From NCBI GenBank assembly GCA_028571685.1, contig CM053146.1:115481431-115545430 (forward strand): DNA of 64,000 nt, given 5' to 3'. A program made the translations under genes and the position numbers. Shown piece by piece: positions 1-12,145 of this stretch (position 1 is its first letter; each line of letters starts with the position of its first letter). The notes beneath the pieces are model-generated. The model worked only from the letters and a program-made list of their open reading frames with translations. It was not told the origin of the DNA and did not search any database. The stretch is from Heterohyrax brucei (Eukaryota > Chordata > Mammalia > Hyracoidea > Procaviidae).

Positions 1-7
1 AGATGGA

Positions 8-212
8 TAACCCAAAACCCAGTTACCACTGAGGGGACTTTGACTCATGGCAACTTCATGGGTGTCAGACTGGAAGAGCACACCACAGGGCTTTCAAATG
101 GCTGATTTTTCAGAAGTAAGTCACTAGGCCTCTCTACTGAGACACTTCTGAGAGGATGCAAACCTCCAGCCATCTGATTAACAGCTGAGTGTGTTTACCA
201 TTTGCAGTGGCC
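8..212 (-). mobile_element. AfroSINE (tRNA-derived SINE)
   Basis: Antisense copy. It begins with the tail motif (aaaacccagttaccactgag ... gactcatggcaac), has the middle block cagggctttcaaatggctga, and ends in the tRNA-like head region (aacagctgagtgtgtttacc). Diverged from consensus. Confidence 0.8.
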
Positions 213-1566
213 CAGCTCTCGTACCCAGAGTACCCGAGCATTCTGTAGTATAGAAACCTCCTCACGACCAGTTCTGTGGGACATCCACAGAGGTAGGCTC
301 TGGAGGGGCTAGATGCTGCTCCACACCGGCGAAGGGCCTGGCCTTGGGGAGTCTTCCAGCACCGTCTCCCTTGGTTACCTCGGCCTTTGGTGCCCTGCTG
401 GGAAGTGTAAGCCTGATAGAATTATGGAAACCGGAAAATCTCTTTTCATGTTTGTCTGGTGATGAGAGGAAGAGATGACATTGTTGCTTTTTCATATCTC
501 TCCCGTGGAGTGTTAAAATTAATTCTACCATCAAGATTCCCAAGCCCCAAGTGTAGGTTTGGGGACAGAAATTAGACTTTGAAGTTGAGAGAGAATGTGC
601 AGAAAGTGTTCTCTAGACAAATGATCAACATGCACATGTCAGAATTTGTGAAGAAAAAAGTAAAAGAGACACCCATGGAAGGGTTCTAAAGAGGAAAAAG
701 AACCAGGAGTAGAGATGGTTACTTCAGCTGAGGAAAAAAAATGTAAAATAAAATAGATAATAACAGGTAGTGTTAAAGCTTTGAAAGGAATTTTTTCATT
801 TGAGAGAGATTATGAATAATGAAATGCAAACAAAATAGTTAATATGTCTGTTAGTTGGTTTATGTTTCATTATCCAAAAAAGGAATAATGTGTTCTGAGG
901 AGAACAGATTTTCAGATTATCCTACTTGACTATCGTTGGGGTGAGCGCTGCGTTTGAACCCCAGATTCCCTCACCAAACAAACACTGAAGATTAGATGCT
1001 CAGTGCAAAGCCATATTTATTCAAAGTCCACAAACTTCCTAAACCTCTGCCTAGCTCTTCACAAATTAACCTGACAATGCTGAAATTTCTACGGAGATTT
1101 ATTCCAGCTGTAGCAAATCCCTAATAATAAAAAATTTCCCCAAATGAGTCAGTCACACAGGAGGTAAATGAGACATTCCACATGAAGTCAGCATGTCACT
1201 GGAGTGGACTCTTTGTACAAAAATCCCAGCTGGGAGACCATGTGGTTAAGTGGGACTTGTCCACAGGGCAGAACCAGGGCATGGGAGGGAGGGGGATTTC
1301 AGCCTGCCAATTAGAAATCTGGGTTGTTTTCCCTTAAGCAAACCTGATAGGAAAATCCAGTTTTTCTAAGAAGTCTACATAAGGACTGATTATTTGCTTC
1401 AATAAAAGGATTCACCAGAGGGGTCTTTTAAATAGCAAGCTCTGAAGGGAAATTTTTAGTAAGACTGATTTATATGAAACTTGAAAAAAATGCATCATTT
1501 CACTCTATGTGTTTTCAGATATGCAAGAATGTATTTGTAGCTGGCTTTATTACAGAAAAGGATTTG

Positions 1567-1740
1567 GGGCAGTGACACAGTGGTGATGCATTCAGCTAAT
1601 AACTGGGGGGTCTGGGGTTTGAATCCACCACCTACTCCACAGTGCAGGAGGTCTGGGAGTCAGCTCCTGTGACGATTAGAGCCTGGAAAACCCGATAGGG
1701 CAGTTCTCTTCTGTCCTTGAGGGTCTCTGTGAGTCAATGT
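1567..1740 (+). mobile_element. AfroSINE
   Basis: Sense copy: head ggcagtgacacagtggtgat, B-box-like ggtttgaatcca, middle gatagggcagttctcttctg, tail ctctgtgagtcaatg. Confidence 0.8.
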
Positions 1741-2129
1741 CTTAGTTTTCTAGTGTTTCTATGACAGAAATACCACAAATGGATGGCTTTACCAAAGAGA
1801 AATTTATCCTCTTACAGTCTAATAGGCTACAAGTCTGAATTCACAGTGCCAGCCCCAGGGAACGCTCTCTCTCTCTCTGTTGGCTCTGGAGGAATTTCCT
1901 CATCATCAACCTTCGCCTGGTCTAGTTGTTTCTCATTGCAGGGACCCCGGATCGAAAGGACACATTCTGCTCCTGGCACCACTTTCTTGGGATAGGAAAT
2001 CCTGAATTTTATGTCTCGAAAGAGATGGACCTAAAATAGAGCCTAGTCTTGAAGACTGAGTCCTGCCTCATCAATCTAACTGCTGCTAATCCTACTTCCT
2101 TAACGTTGTAGAAGTATTTTGTGTCATAT

Positions 2130-2213
2130 CAGATGACACAAGGGTGTATTCAAACTGCTGGCCTTTCGGTTAGCAGCTGTAGCTCTTAACCACTATACCA
2201 CCAGGGTTTCCTA
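2130..2213 (-). mobile_element. AfroSINE head fragment
   Basis: Only the tRNA-like half is recognisable: ttcaaactgctggcctttcg, gttagcagctgtagctctta and accactataccaccagggtt, read antisense. Confidence 0.8.
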
Positions 2214-2633
2214 ACATTTATTAGCCACACAGTAAGTGCAAGGCTGTGAGATAAACTTGTATATAGGTTAGATTTTATTTATATAATTTAATTTTCACAA
2301 CACTGTATGAGAAAGGTTCTAATACCCTCAATTTATTCTTACTGCCCCATTTCTGAGGCTCAGAAATGCGAAGTAACTGATCTGACAGCAGCCAGCTAAC
2401 AAGTGGCAGAGCTGGCATCTAAACTCAGTTCTAATTTTAGAATTAGAGCTCATCTACCAGGGCCATGAATTCCTACTGAAGGTGAATTGGGTCAAGTTTG
2501 AGCAGTGAGTACAGGCCACCTCAGCCTCAGAGCCCTCTGTTAGGGTGTCCCTAGCACTCAGTAGGTAGTGACTGGGCAGCCCCGATCATCTCATGTGGAA
2601 ATGACAAGGTGGGGCTTTCCAGAAGGTTTGGGG

Positions 2634-2637
<4 letters not shown>

Positions 2638-2682
<45 letters not shown>
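2638..2682 (+). repeat. (TG)n microsatellite
   Basis: An uninterrupted run of about 22 TG units followed by imperfect TGG units. Confidence 0.97.
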
Positions 2683-2683
<1 letters not shown>

Positions 2684-4297
2684 TGTGGTGTGTTTAGGGA
2701 TGAGCTAAGCTTGTTTTCACTTTTGTTTTGAAAGTGAGAAAGCACATGTTGAAAGTCAGCATCATCTCCCACACTGAAATCACAGACCTAAACAGACTCC
2801 CCCACGCCCACTGCCTTTTTCCATCTCAGACCATTGCTCCTGAGCTCCTGGGGGAGAGCACCGCCCATCTCATCTTACCCAGGCTCTACGCAACTTCAGC
2901 GCTTCTTTTGACTGTAGGATTCCAGCCCTGGGGTCTAAGGATGAACTCATGTTGGTCGACTCCTTATACTTCCTTTTCAGGCCTATTTATTTGGAAGTGG
3001 CTGAGCAATCTGAATTATGGCTCCTGGGGGCTGCAGTGAAGCGTCAGGCGACTGTAAACAAGCCTTTTCTCCTGCAGACCCCCAGCTCTCATAGCCCCTG
3101 TGTGTGTGACAGGAGCAGGTGGGCAGTATTTGAGGGAGGGTAGCCTTTCTAACCCCTCTCTTTACCCTTCATGAGATTTGTTGCATGTTGTTTTAACAGG
3201 TTGATGCAAAATAAATAAACAAGGAAGGAGGGAGAGGGAGATGAGTGGTTTTCAGTAAATAATGTTACCATGGCCAGCCGTTTGGAGGGAGGTGGTGGGG
3301 AAGAAGCTTCCCACCTAAACAGTTGTGACAAGAGTTACCTGGGGGCTGAGACCAGGAACATGAACACAGTATCCTGGAGATTGCCAGAGCACACACCAAG
3401 TCTGAAAAATGTGTGTCTGCAAAGATAAAATGGCACAGTCTGTGTACACCATCCCATGCACCTAGCCAGCGATGTCCTCCAAGAGGCTGACCCCCTCACC
3501 CTCAGCCAGCTGTGCTTTATACAGACCTCCCCTGTGCACAGACCTGCCCTTCAGGAGGCAGCCAGCTCCAATTCTTGCTGAGGCTGATAGTTGTGTGCTC
3601 AGAGACGCTGTGCCCTGGGGATTCACTCCTTGCTTTTGGAGAAAGGTTTTGATGGCCTGACCTCATGCTGATTCCTTTTCAATGTGTTGTGGAGAGACCC
3701 TGCTGACATGAACTTTGCAGAATCATCTCAGGAGGGAGGTGGCCCACAGCTGAGGAGTTGTTACTGGGAAGGAGTGGTAAGAGAGGATGGCCCAGGAGAG
3801 AATCAAACAGGAGGAAGGGGAGGGCAATGAGGAAGTATCAGAAAGCTCCCCCGTGTGCCTGGCACAGTGCTGCGCACCTAGCATATAGTTTCTCATCCAT
3901 CTCCAATCCCAGTCCTCATCTTAGCACATGAAACAGCTGGGACCCAAAAGTGTTAAGCAACGGATAAGGCCACAGAGCTAAGAAGGGACTGAGATTCAGA
4001 GAGGTCATGACCAATAAAAGGGTGCCAGTGATGGAAGAAAAATGTTTGTTTTGAGATCTTTAATAGAATGATGCCACTGCTCTGATGTGGACAAGAGATA
4101 AGGCCTTAAAATCCATCCACCATTCACTCTGTGGCTTTAATAAAACAGTCCTACTTCTTGTATCTATTTTTGGCGGTCTGTACAAGCAAACCTCAAGTGC
4201 CCTTTGTGTATTAGTCTGAAACGCGTGAGTGGCTGTAAGTGAAGGCAGAGGACATCCGTTGAAATGAGACCCTAGTCCTTCTCATCTCCTGGTTAGT

Positions 4298-4492
4298 AGC
4301 TGTGAGTCAGTTCCAGCTCATGGTGACCTGTTATGCAGAGTAAAAGTGTGCTCCACAGGATGTTCAAGGCTGTGACCTTTGTGCAGCATATCACCAAGCC
4401 TGTCTTCTGAGGTGCCTCTGGATGGGTTTGAACTACCGACCTTTCACATAGTAGTCTAGCACTTAAACATGTGCACCACCCAGGGACACCTG
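4298..4492 (-). mobile_element. AfroSINE just upstream of exon 3
   Basis: Antisense copy with tail gtcagttccagctcatggtg, middle ctccacaggatgttcaaggc, and head block gggtttgaactaccgacctt. Its end lies about 50 bp before the exon 3 acceptor. Confidence 0.88.
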
Positions 4493-4543
4493 TTGTAGGG
4501 TGACTTTTTCTCATATGTGCCCTTTTGTGCCACCTTCACCTAG

Positions 4544-4725
4544 GTATGACTTCATTGAGATTCGGGATGGGGACAGTGAATCCGCAGATCTCCTGGGAAA
4601 GCATTGTGGGAACATCGCCCCACCTACCATCCTCTCCTCTGGCTCTGTTCTCTACATCAAGTTCACTTCTGACTATGCCCGGCAGGGGGCAGGCTTCTCC
4701 CTGCGTTATGAGATCTTCAAGACAG
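4544..4725 (+). CDS. NRP2: NRP2 exon 3: second half of CUB domain a1
   Basis: The exon has 182 nt: one base completing a Lys codon, 60 full codons (human residues about 85-144) and one base of a Gly codon. It encodes YDFIEIRDGDSESADLLG through RQGAGFSLRYEIFKTG. The YDFIEIRDG motif carries the aspartate expected for calcium binding in CUB domains, and the exon contains one of the a1 cysteines (KHCGN). CUB a1 is the main semaphorin-binding module of neuropilins. Acceptor tag at 4541-4543 and donor gtcagt at 4726. The phase-1 ending fits exon 4, which opens by completing Gly145. An AfroSINE ends only about 50 bp before the acceptor. Confidence 0.97.
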
Positions 4726-4861
4726 GTCAGTGTGGTCATGGGTAAAGACTTGGGAGGAGGCCACCTTACAGCAGAAGATGGGACATGGCCACCTGTGTGT
4801 GGCTATAAGACGCTATGTAGAGGAAGGATAAGAAATAAAATCTAGGGGCTTAGATGGGTGA

Positions 4862-5078
4862 CTACTGTTGTTGCTATTCTTGTGTGCCCTTGAGTTGATT
4901 ACAACTCATAGGGATCTAGTAGGGTAGAGTAGAAGTGTCTCATAACATGTCCTAGGCTGTAATCTTGACAGAAGAAGACCACCAGGTCTTTCTCCCATGG
5001 AGTCACTGGTGGGTTCACACTGCCAGCCTTTCAGTTAGCAGCTGAACTGTTAACCATTGCTCTACCAGGGCTCCTAGA
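4862..5078 (-). mobile_element. AfroSINE
   Basis: Antisense copy: gttgttgctattcttgtg tail, gttgattacaactcataggg, and head cagcctttcagttagcagct ... ctaccagggctcct. Confidence 0.9.
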
Positions 5079-5717
5079 TACATGTAAGGGTTCAGTTTGT
5101 AGCCAGCTAGAGCAAGACAGTGGAGGCAAGAGAGGTTCAAGGTGATGCTAGGAGATGCAAGATTTAACTTATGACAAGCCGGATTTAACATATCAGTCAA
5201 CTTGAAAGGTCAAGTTGAAGGGTTAGTGCTGGGTGCTGTTGGCAGACAGATTAGCATGGTTTTTGGCAGAAGCAGAGTAGGGACCCCAAATAGATGCAGT
5301 AGGGGGAAGGAAAAAAAAACTTAGAAAGAATTTGGTTTTTGTATGCCTTTAAAAATCAAAATGATCCTCATAGAAAAAGCAAAACTTGGTTGAACTTTCT
5401 CACAGTTACTGTATAGTTTCATTTTGCTTTTATTGCAGATTACTTGAGATTGAGGCATATAATTTTTTCAGGGTGTAGAGTCTCTAAAGATTTTACTGTG
5501 ATCCTGGAAATGGGGTCATACAATATCTTTTAAATGCAGATATAACTTTTAGAATATCTCCCTTGGCAATTGGTATTTCCCATCTCTGCCCATTGAATCC
5601 TGACTTCCTAAGTGCAAATGAAGCTGACTCCCTGAAAAGCAGTCAGAAAGAGAGCAGGAAAGAGGTGGAGATGGTTGTACTTCTTTGACGTTGATTATTG
5701 ATGTCTATTTCAAAACA

Positions 5718-5900
5718 AAACAAAACCGGACCGGTCACCTCCAACTCACAGCAGCCCCATGTGTGCATCAGAACAGAGTTGTGCTTGGCAGGGTTTTCAC
5801 TGGCTGGTTTTCTGGAAGTTGAGCATCAGGCCTTTCTTCCAAGCTGCCTCTGGGTCCTCTTGCACCTCCAACTTTTTGGTTAGCTGTTGAGCACGTTAAT
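5718..5900 (-). mobile_element. AfroSINE
   Basis: Antisense copy with ccaactcacagcagccccat, agggttttcactggctggtt and the head block aactttttggttagctgttg. Confidence 0.85.
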
Positions 5901-5933
5901 AGTTTTAATTAGTTCCCTGTTAAATTACTTTAA

Positions 5934-6083
5934 ACCAAACCCGAATGTACTTCTGTTGAGTTGATTTCAGCTCATAGTGACCCTGTAGGACAGAGTGGAA
6001 CTTCCCCATACGGTTTCCAGGGAGCCTCTGGTGGATGTGAACTGCCACCCTGTAGCTCTTCACCTCTATCCCAGGCCCTAAGA
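5934..6083 (-). mobile_element. AfroSINE, short form
   Basis: Antisense copy with gttgatttcagctcatagtg, accctgtaggacagagtgga and ggagcctctggtggatgtga. Lies about 35 bp from the preceding copy in the same orientation. Confidence 0.85.
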
Positions 6084-6897
6084 ATATGTGCCAGGGCTTA
6101 TTCGGTAATTGGTAGGGAGAATTTCCCTCACTCCCCTCCCTGGTACAAGACGCTGGTGGTGCATCTGCACTTGAGTGTTCCATATAGCATGTCTTTCTCT
6201 CACCCTAATATGCGTGGAGCTTATTATCTCAAGGCTAAATGGAGCTTATTCTGCAATTCCCCGCTCCCCCACCTCGGAGGCTCACACGACATCTATAAGT
6301 GTGTTTCCCCACTGCAGCAGCCTAAGTTTTACAACTCGTGGATGGAGTTCTGGTTAAAAGGGAGGCTGTCAGCCTTGTCATCAAGAGGCCTGAGACCGGC
6401 GCCTGTTGAGTTCAGTGTGAGGGGAACTATTCATATATATTTTCTTTTTCACTAAACAATTCTTGAAAGGAAGTGGTAGCTGCTGAAAGCACTTTTTATA
6501 TCCATGCTGTCTAAATATTTGTTGGATTTCTCTGCCTGAGAACAAGAAGGGGTAGGGACAGAGGGAACTGTGTGGAGCCAGACGGGGAGCCCCTGCAGTC
6601 ACAGGGGACAAGCCCCAAGAAGATCTGTCTGCAGCAGGAGTGAGCACTCTGGCTTGCGGTGCTCCTGACTACAAAGAGGCCATAGAAATTGACAGAATCT
6701 GGGTGACAACTGGTGGTTTGGGGCTGCCCTGAGGCTCCTCAGTAGCTGAATCTGCATTCCCCTGAGGCCTGTGCAAGCCGCAGTTCAGTGCCGCAAGCAC
6801 TGCTGGGATACTTATACCATAACATCCTCAGCCTGTCTCAGAGAAGAGAAAAGAGAGTAAGTAACACTGGGTGTTGGCCCTGTGCTGGCAGGGGAGA

Positions 6898-7230
6898 CAG
6901 GGCGGTCATGGTCCCATGGTGGGATTCTCGCCTTCCACGAAGGAGACGTGGGTTTGATTCCTGGCCCGCGTACCTCCTGGGTAGCCACTACTCTCCGGCC
7001 AGTGGAGGCTCTTGTGCTGCTACGATACAGAGAAGGCTTAGGAGCCAGGTTAAGATGGACTGAAAAGAAAGGCCTGGTGATCTCCTTTCAAAACCCGGAA
7101 ATGAAAGCCTTACAGGTCACAACATTTTGATCCACAACCCACACTGGTGATGGTGCCAGACAGGGCAGCATTTTGTTGTGTTGTGCATGGGGTTGCCATC
7201 AGTGGAGGGTTGACGTGGCTCCAGCTTATA
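6898..7230 (+). mobile_element. SINE with tRNA-Gly-like head
   Basis: The head matches tRNA-Gly internal promoter boxes: ggtgggattctcgccttcca (A-box side) and gggtttgattcctggcc (B box). The body runs through ggcctggtgatctcctttca and gcagcattttgttgtgttgt to a tail, ggttgccatcagtggagggt, related to the AfroSINE tail. Confidence 0.8.
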
Positions 7231-8365
7231 GCAGTGGGGGAGGCAGATGTGTAACGTAACAGATGCATAGGAGGTGTTGACGAATGCGTACACGTGTGAA
7301 AGTTGAATGGCAAACTGTACCATGAGACAGAATGAGCTAAGCACTAAGTAAAGGCAGAATTAACATTCTATGGTTAGGAAAATGATGGAGGAGTTGAGGG
7401 TCTTGACAAGGTGGAGAGCAGGCCAGTCTGGAGCATCTATTGGACAGCAAGGTATTAGGTCCCTAGTACAAAAGCTGTCACTCAGCTTTGGAGCTGTCCA
7501 AGGGAAGTCGTCGCATGGGTGAGCCGGACCATGGTAGCTCATCTCTGGTTTTGTGCCTCCCAACTAAGTATTTCGTAAGGGATGACGCCATATTCTTGGG
7601 AAAGCTGCAGAAAAACTGCATGTTAGTTTCTCTGCTGTGTAAATTTAAACAGCCAACAGTGAAAGGAAGTCAACACTCAGCATTGCTGTCTTGAAGACAG
7701 TCTGTGAAGTAGGATTTCAAAGAGGCAGCGGCAGTAGTAGTTAGTCAAGGAAGGTGATTTGGGTATGGGGAAAGGAGCAGCCTGCTTTAGTGACTGAGAT
7801 GGGCCATAGTGAGAGATAGTCCCATCAACAAGAGCCACACTACTGAGGAAAGTGAAAAAGAAGGCACCCACTGGCTTTCTCAGGGCCAGGCACACCTGCC
7901 ACCACACCCATCTGGAACTCTCAGTGTGAAAGCCAGCCCGATAAGAAAGATACAGATACACAGGGGTTCAGAATTCTCAGCTGAGATGAGGATGAACCTT
8001 CTGCCAGGTGCCACGTCCTAGACCCACACTTCTGTTTTTGGAGTCCTGAGAGAAACTACACATTGTTGACATCATCCAGAAAACATGAAAGAAATGCATG
8101 AATATGCTGAAGAAATCCAAACAAGCACAGCTATGTTTGCTAGTCAGAGTTTTACAGAGAAAGGAGGAAACTGTAAACACAGGTAAACGAATGACTGTAC
8201 AGCAAGATCCGGAGACCTGTGACAGCACATTGCCCTCGTGAAGCCCTCCTGAAGATGCTGAGAAACTGACTCACAAGTTGGGTACAGACAGAAGTCCCAT
8301 GGCTGGAGTGGGAACTGCACGTCTGTCTTCAATGAAGTGATTTATGAAAGAGTTTATGTTATATA

Positions 8366-8572
8366 GAGTACCTCAGTGGCACAGACGGGGGAGTACAGGG
8401 CTACTCACCAAGAGGCTGGCAGTTTGAACCTACCCAGAGGCACTTCAAAAGAAGGCTTGACAATGCTCTGCTTCCAAAAAGTCACAACCTTGGAAACCTT
8501 GTGGAGCGCAGTTCTGTTCTGAAACACATGCAGTCACCATGAATTGGAATGGACTCAACAGCAACTGTTTTC
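8366..8572 (+). mobile_element. AfroSINE, long form
   Basis: Sense copy: tacctcagtggcacagacgg head, ggcagtttgaacctacccag, gaaaccttgtggagcgcagt, and tail caccatgaattggaatggac. Confidence 0.85.
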
Positions 8573-9495
8573 TGTGTTGTATCACTAGACTATTCACATG
8601 TAAAACCAAAGCAAGTTACAGGCTTAAAAGATCTCAGATCATCAAGTCTTGAACAATACAGAGAAAGCAATTTTTAAATAACTTCAAAAGTAACATTGGA
8701 AACTGAAACAGTGGAAAATGGGTTTCTTTTCTGGTGCCCAGTGACTTTTCTGAAACTGAAACTTCTGGGATCGTTCACAGATAGATAAAAACTGGAGTGT
8801 CCCCTAGCCCTCCCCTTCCTCTACTCCCTGAACTAAGGAACTGAAATAACCTTTTGCTGTTAGACCAAGCTCCACTTTGGATAAGTCCATTCTTTCAAAC
8901 ACTTTTATGCATGTAGTTTCTTCTTCCACTTGGCAGAGTTATTTTACAAATTAAAGTCAAAAAACATGAGGCAGGCATTTTCCATACCAAGAGTCTTTGG
9001 GTATGACATCATTCACAGCCGCAGAGCACCCCCTACCCAACACCCCCTGGACAGTCTTAGCATTGAATGGACTTGAATGTTCGTGGACTGTGTTATTTTG
9101 TTAACCTTTGATTCTTTTAACACATGGCAGAAAAGGATCTTGGATTAGGTAGCTATCTGCAAGACTCCACTTTTGCCTCAAGGATGCCTTTTCTGAAATT
9201 TCTTCTCAGTGTTTAATATTCAACTCTTCCTTTTCTTCTGACACTTTGATCGTACTCCAAACCGTGAGATGACGCAAGTAGAGACAAATGCATGATTTTA
9301 ATAGACAGACTTGGTTTTTTTCAGCACAGAAGAGATAAACCCATTTTTTACTTCATTCAAAATAAGCCAGAAGATATACTCCTTTGAAGCTGTGTGTCAG
9401 GGATACACAGATGTTTGTTGTTACTGTTGTTTTTTGCCTTAAGTACCTAAGAGTCAAATTTTCTTTCCAGCCCAATGCAGGACCTCGGGACCCTG

Positions 9496-9732
9496 GGTGC
9501 TTTTGAACCCTTCTTTCTCCAGGCCTCGCCTGGACTCAGTAGATAGTTATCTGTTGTGGAATCCCCTGCCCCCCATGGGTGGGAGGGACCAAAGAAAGAT
9601 TCCGCTGTAAATTCCCCACTAGGTGCTTTTGAACCCCTCTTTCTCTAGGCCTCCCCTGGACTCTGTTGTGGAGCCCCTTGTCCCCCGTGGGTGGGGGGAC
9701 CAAAGAAAGATTCCACTGTAAATTCCCCACTA
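9496..9732 (+). repeat. Local tandem duplication (126 + 111 bp)
   Basis: Two adjacent units start ggtgcttttgaaccc and end ttccccacta: 9496-9621 and 9622-9732. They differ by a 14-bp and a 1-bp indel and a modest number of substitutions, including one CpG/TpG-type difference. It resembles no repeat family that I recognise. Confidence 0.93.
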
Positions 9733-10797
9733 TGATGAGGAGAGGCTGTCCCTTGTCCTGGAAGAGCATGACAATAGGAGGGACTGTCAGGATGCCTCTG
9801 CCAGCTCTCCAAGCAAATTGTGAACAGAGTTAATTTCCTCCCAGCCAGTGTGTGAGGTTGCTTAAAGTCGCCGCACAAGAAGGTAGCACAGCAGCCATAA
9901 ACTCTAACCTTTTCAAAATTCCTCTCTGCCCCCTGACAACCTGCCAGCTGGCTTGGCTTTGCCCAGTTGCCTCATCCCTGGGCCACTGAAGTAACCCACA
10001 GGGGCTCGGGCCCAGTGGTAAACAAAGCTGGGGTGGAGGCTGCCCTGCCATCTCCCACTTCCCTGCTGCCCAGCTGCCCACTCAGCAGTCCTGGCCTGCC
10101 CTCCTGCCACCGTACCCCCGGTGATGGAGTGCAGAGGCTCGGAGATATGGCACTTCAAGAGCCCCAAAGAGTCCATGAAAGGCTAGCTCTCTCTCCTCTT
10201 CTGTCCCTGGTCCCCACCACCATTGGAAAATGCTGGGAAAAGGAATATGGGAAAACGCAGAAGAGATGGATGGGGAGGGAGCCTACACTGGAGTTTCCTG
10301 TCTGGGGCTAAAGAAAGTTGCACTCTCCCCTCCCCCACTTATTTGCATGGTACTTTTTTCAAGTCAGATGTTTTCTGCTTTCCAGAAAGCCTTATCAATA
10401 AAGAGACTAGTGGAGGGAGGGGCCAGCTCCAGGAGGCAGGGACAGAGATGTCGCAACAGCTATAATCAGTGTATTGACATCACATAGTTACGTTTCAGTG
10501 CGGTCCCAGAGGACACCGCCTACCAGGAAACACCTGGTTTATCAAGTGTTTCTGTGGGTATGTGTTCTATGCTTAAAGTGTTATTATTCTTCTCATAAAT
10601 CCAACTACCTTTCTTTCCCTTCTGTTCAGATCAGTATGTGAAACATCAGTTTTAATTAGACAGCATTTTCATTCACCATGTAAAGGCTCATCAGTTCTTG
10701 TTTTCTTGTGTGTATCTGAAGGCCGTTATGTCTAGATTACAGTGCTCCCCGCTATTCATGGTTTTGTTCAGGCAGATGTGACTGTGTTCCAGCCCCA

Positions 10798-11190
10798 TGT
10801 CGTTGTTTTTAGGTGCCATTGAGTTGGTTAGGACTCACAGAGACCCGATGTACAACAGACTAAAACACCTCCAGGTTCCCTAGCATCCTCATAGTTACTG
10901 CTATGCTGGAGCCCGTTGCTGTGGCCACCGTGCCCGTCCCTCTCACTGAGGATCTTCCTCTATCGCCGACCCTCCACTTTATCAAGCATGATGTTTGTTC
11001 TTCAGGGATTAATCCCACCTGATAACATGTCCAAAGTACATGAGGTGAAGTCTCACCGTACTCTTTTCCAAGGAGGCCTCTGGCTGTATTTCTTCCAAGA
11101 GTGGTTTGTTTTTTCTGGCAGTGCATGGTATAGTCAGTATTCTTCATCATCACCGTAGTTCAAACACATCAGTTCTTCTTTGGGCTTCCC
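10798..11190 (-). mobile_element. RTE-like LINE 3' fragment
   Basis: Begins with the shared tail (aggtgccattgagttggtta), then a long body absent from the SINEs: actgaggatcttcctctatc, tttatcaagcatgatgtttg and cacctgataacatgtccaaa. A second copy of the same body lies at 31480-31800. The RTE (BovB-like) assignment rests on recall of elephant repeats. Confidence 0.65.
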
Positions 11191-11595
11191 TGTTGACTCT
11201 TCCAACACCAAGGAGACCCCTTTTAATATGACTCCACCAAGAGGCGTTAGGAGATACAGTGACTGTGTTCCACTTAAGAGCTCCCACCTCCTGCTGCTGT
11301 CCAGCTGGGTCAGGATGCAGATGTGGACAGCATTTAGTCAGGATACCTCCCAGGGTCCCAAAAAAGCAAGCACCAGTGCTGAGGAGACAACAAGTCCGTC
11401 CCTACCACAAAAGAACCAGAAGCCTTCTGAATGTCAGTACACTGCTGCATTTTTCCAAACTTGCTTCTGGAGCAGGCTTTAGCACCCCAACCTCCCTGCT
11501 GTGATCCATGGACTAAAAAACGTCAATTGTTAATTGTCTGACCACTACAGAGAAGCTCGTTTTAATATAGTCATGACATGAATGAGACCCAAGCT

Positions 11596-11646
11596 CCCCT
11601 TTTGCCCCTCCCCTGGGGCACCTTGGATATGGGAGGCAAAAGGGGG
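11596..11646. repeat. Imperfect inverted repeat
   Basis: cccctttttgcc-like arms: 11596-11612 (cccttttgcccctccc core) pairs with 11631-11646 (gggaggcaaaaggggg) around an 18-nt loop, with a one-base bulge. Confidence 0.7.
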
Positions 11647-12145
11647 CACTTAGTTGGCTGTGGTACAATAGGGGCCAGTGTTGAGGTCAGCAAATAAATA
11701 AGGGGTAACATTGTTTTCCGTGCTGGCAATCAGCAAGCCTTCCTTAAGGATTGAAATAACTTACATTTCTGGAGCAGGCAGCTGAGTAATTGAGAAAGGA
11801 GACTCTGTTCCTCTCTTCAACAGAATCTCTCTTGCTGTCTCTCTCTTTCTGTCTCTCTCTCTGACACATACACACATACACACTTCTCTCTATACCCTCC
11901 TCTGAATTCCTCAATTGCTGCTCTTCCTTTAATATGTAGAACAAGCCAGCTGTGCCTCCCTAATTTTTATCTTCAAGAGGACAGACATGTGGATGTGTGT
12001 ATGTTGCTTCAAGGGCCACTCTAGTGGAAACAAAAACCTCATGAGTAGGGGGACCTGGGGCCAAACATTTAAATAACCCATGCAACAGAGGCACCAAAGA
12101 AAGACATGTTCTTTTTTCCTAATGCTGCAGTCCTTTTACACACAG

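Larger units (their letters stand above)
1..4543 (+). other. NRP2: Intron 2 of NRP2 (3' part)
   Basis: Non-coding. It holds AfroSINE copies at about 8-212, 1567-1740, 2130-2213 and 4298-4492, a (TG)n run at 2638-2682, and MIR-like pieces at about 2215-2450 and 3850-4010. The rest is unassigned unique sequence. The exon 2 coding sequence (first half of CUB a1) was looked for and is not here. The acceptor is a pyrimidine tract ending cttcacctag at 4534-4543. Confidence 0.85.
4726..12145 (+). other. NRP2: Intron 3 of NRP2
   Basis: 7.4 kb of non-coding sequence. It holds AfroSINEs at 4862-5078, 5718-5900, 5934-6083 and 8366-8572, a tRNA-Gly-headed SINE at about 6898-7230, a local tandem duplication at 9496-9732, an RTE-like fragment at 10798-11190, an inverted repeat at 11596-11646 and a CT/CA-rich tract around 11815-11890. 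The remainder shows no gene. Donor gtcagt, acceptor acacag. Confidence 0.9.

Noticed and set aside
1-4500. NRP2 exon 2
   Set aside because: Searched for the expected first-half CUB a1 sequence and did not find it; it must be upstream.
4834-4839. AATAAA soon after exon 3, with an in-frame stop in intron 3, suggesting a truncated transcript
   Set aside because: A single hexamer in AT-rich intron is weak evidence, and no such NRP2 isoform is known to me.
5961-6455. 164-codon open frame on the + strand
   Set aside because: It starts inside an AfroSINE and continues into unique intron with no domain.
6910-6970. tRNA-Gly gene
   Set aside because: Both promoter boxes are recognisable, but the sequence is diverged in the stems and continues into a SINE body, so it is a SINE head and not a tRNA gene.
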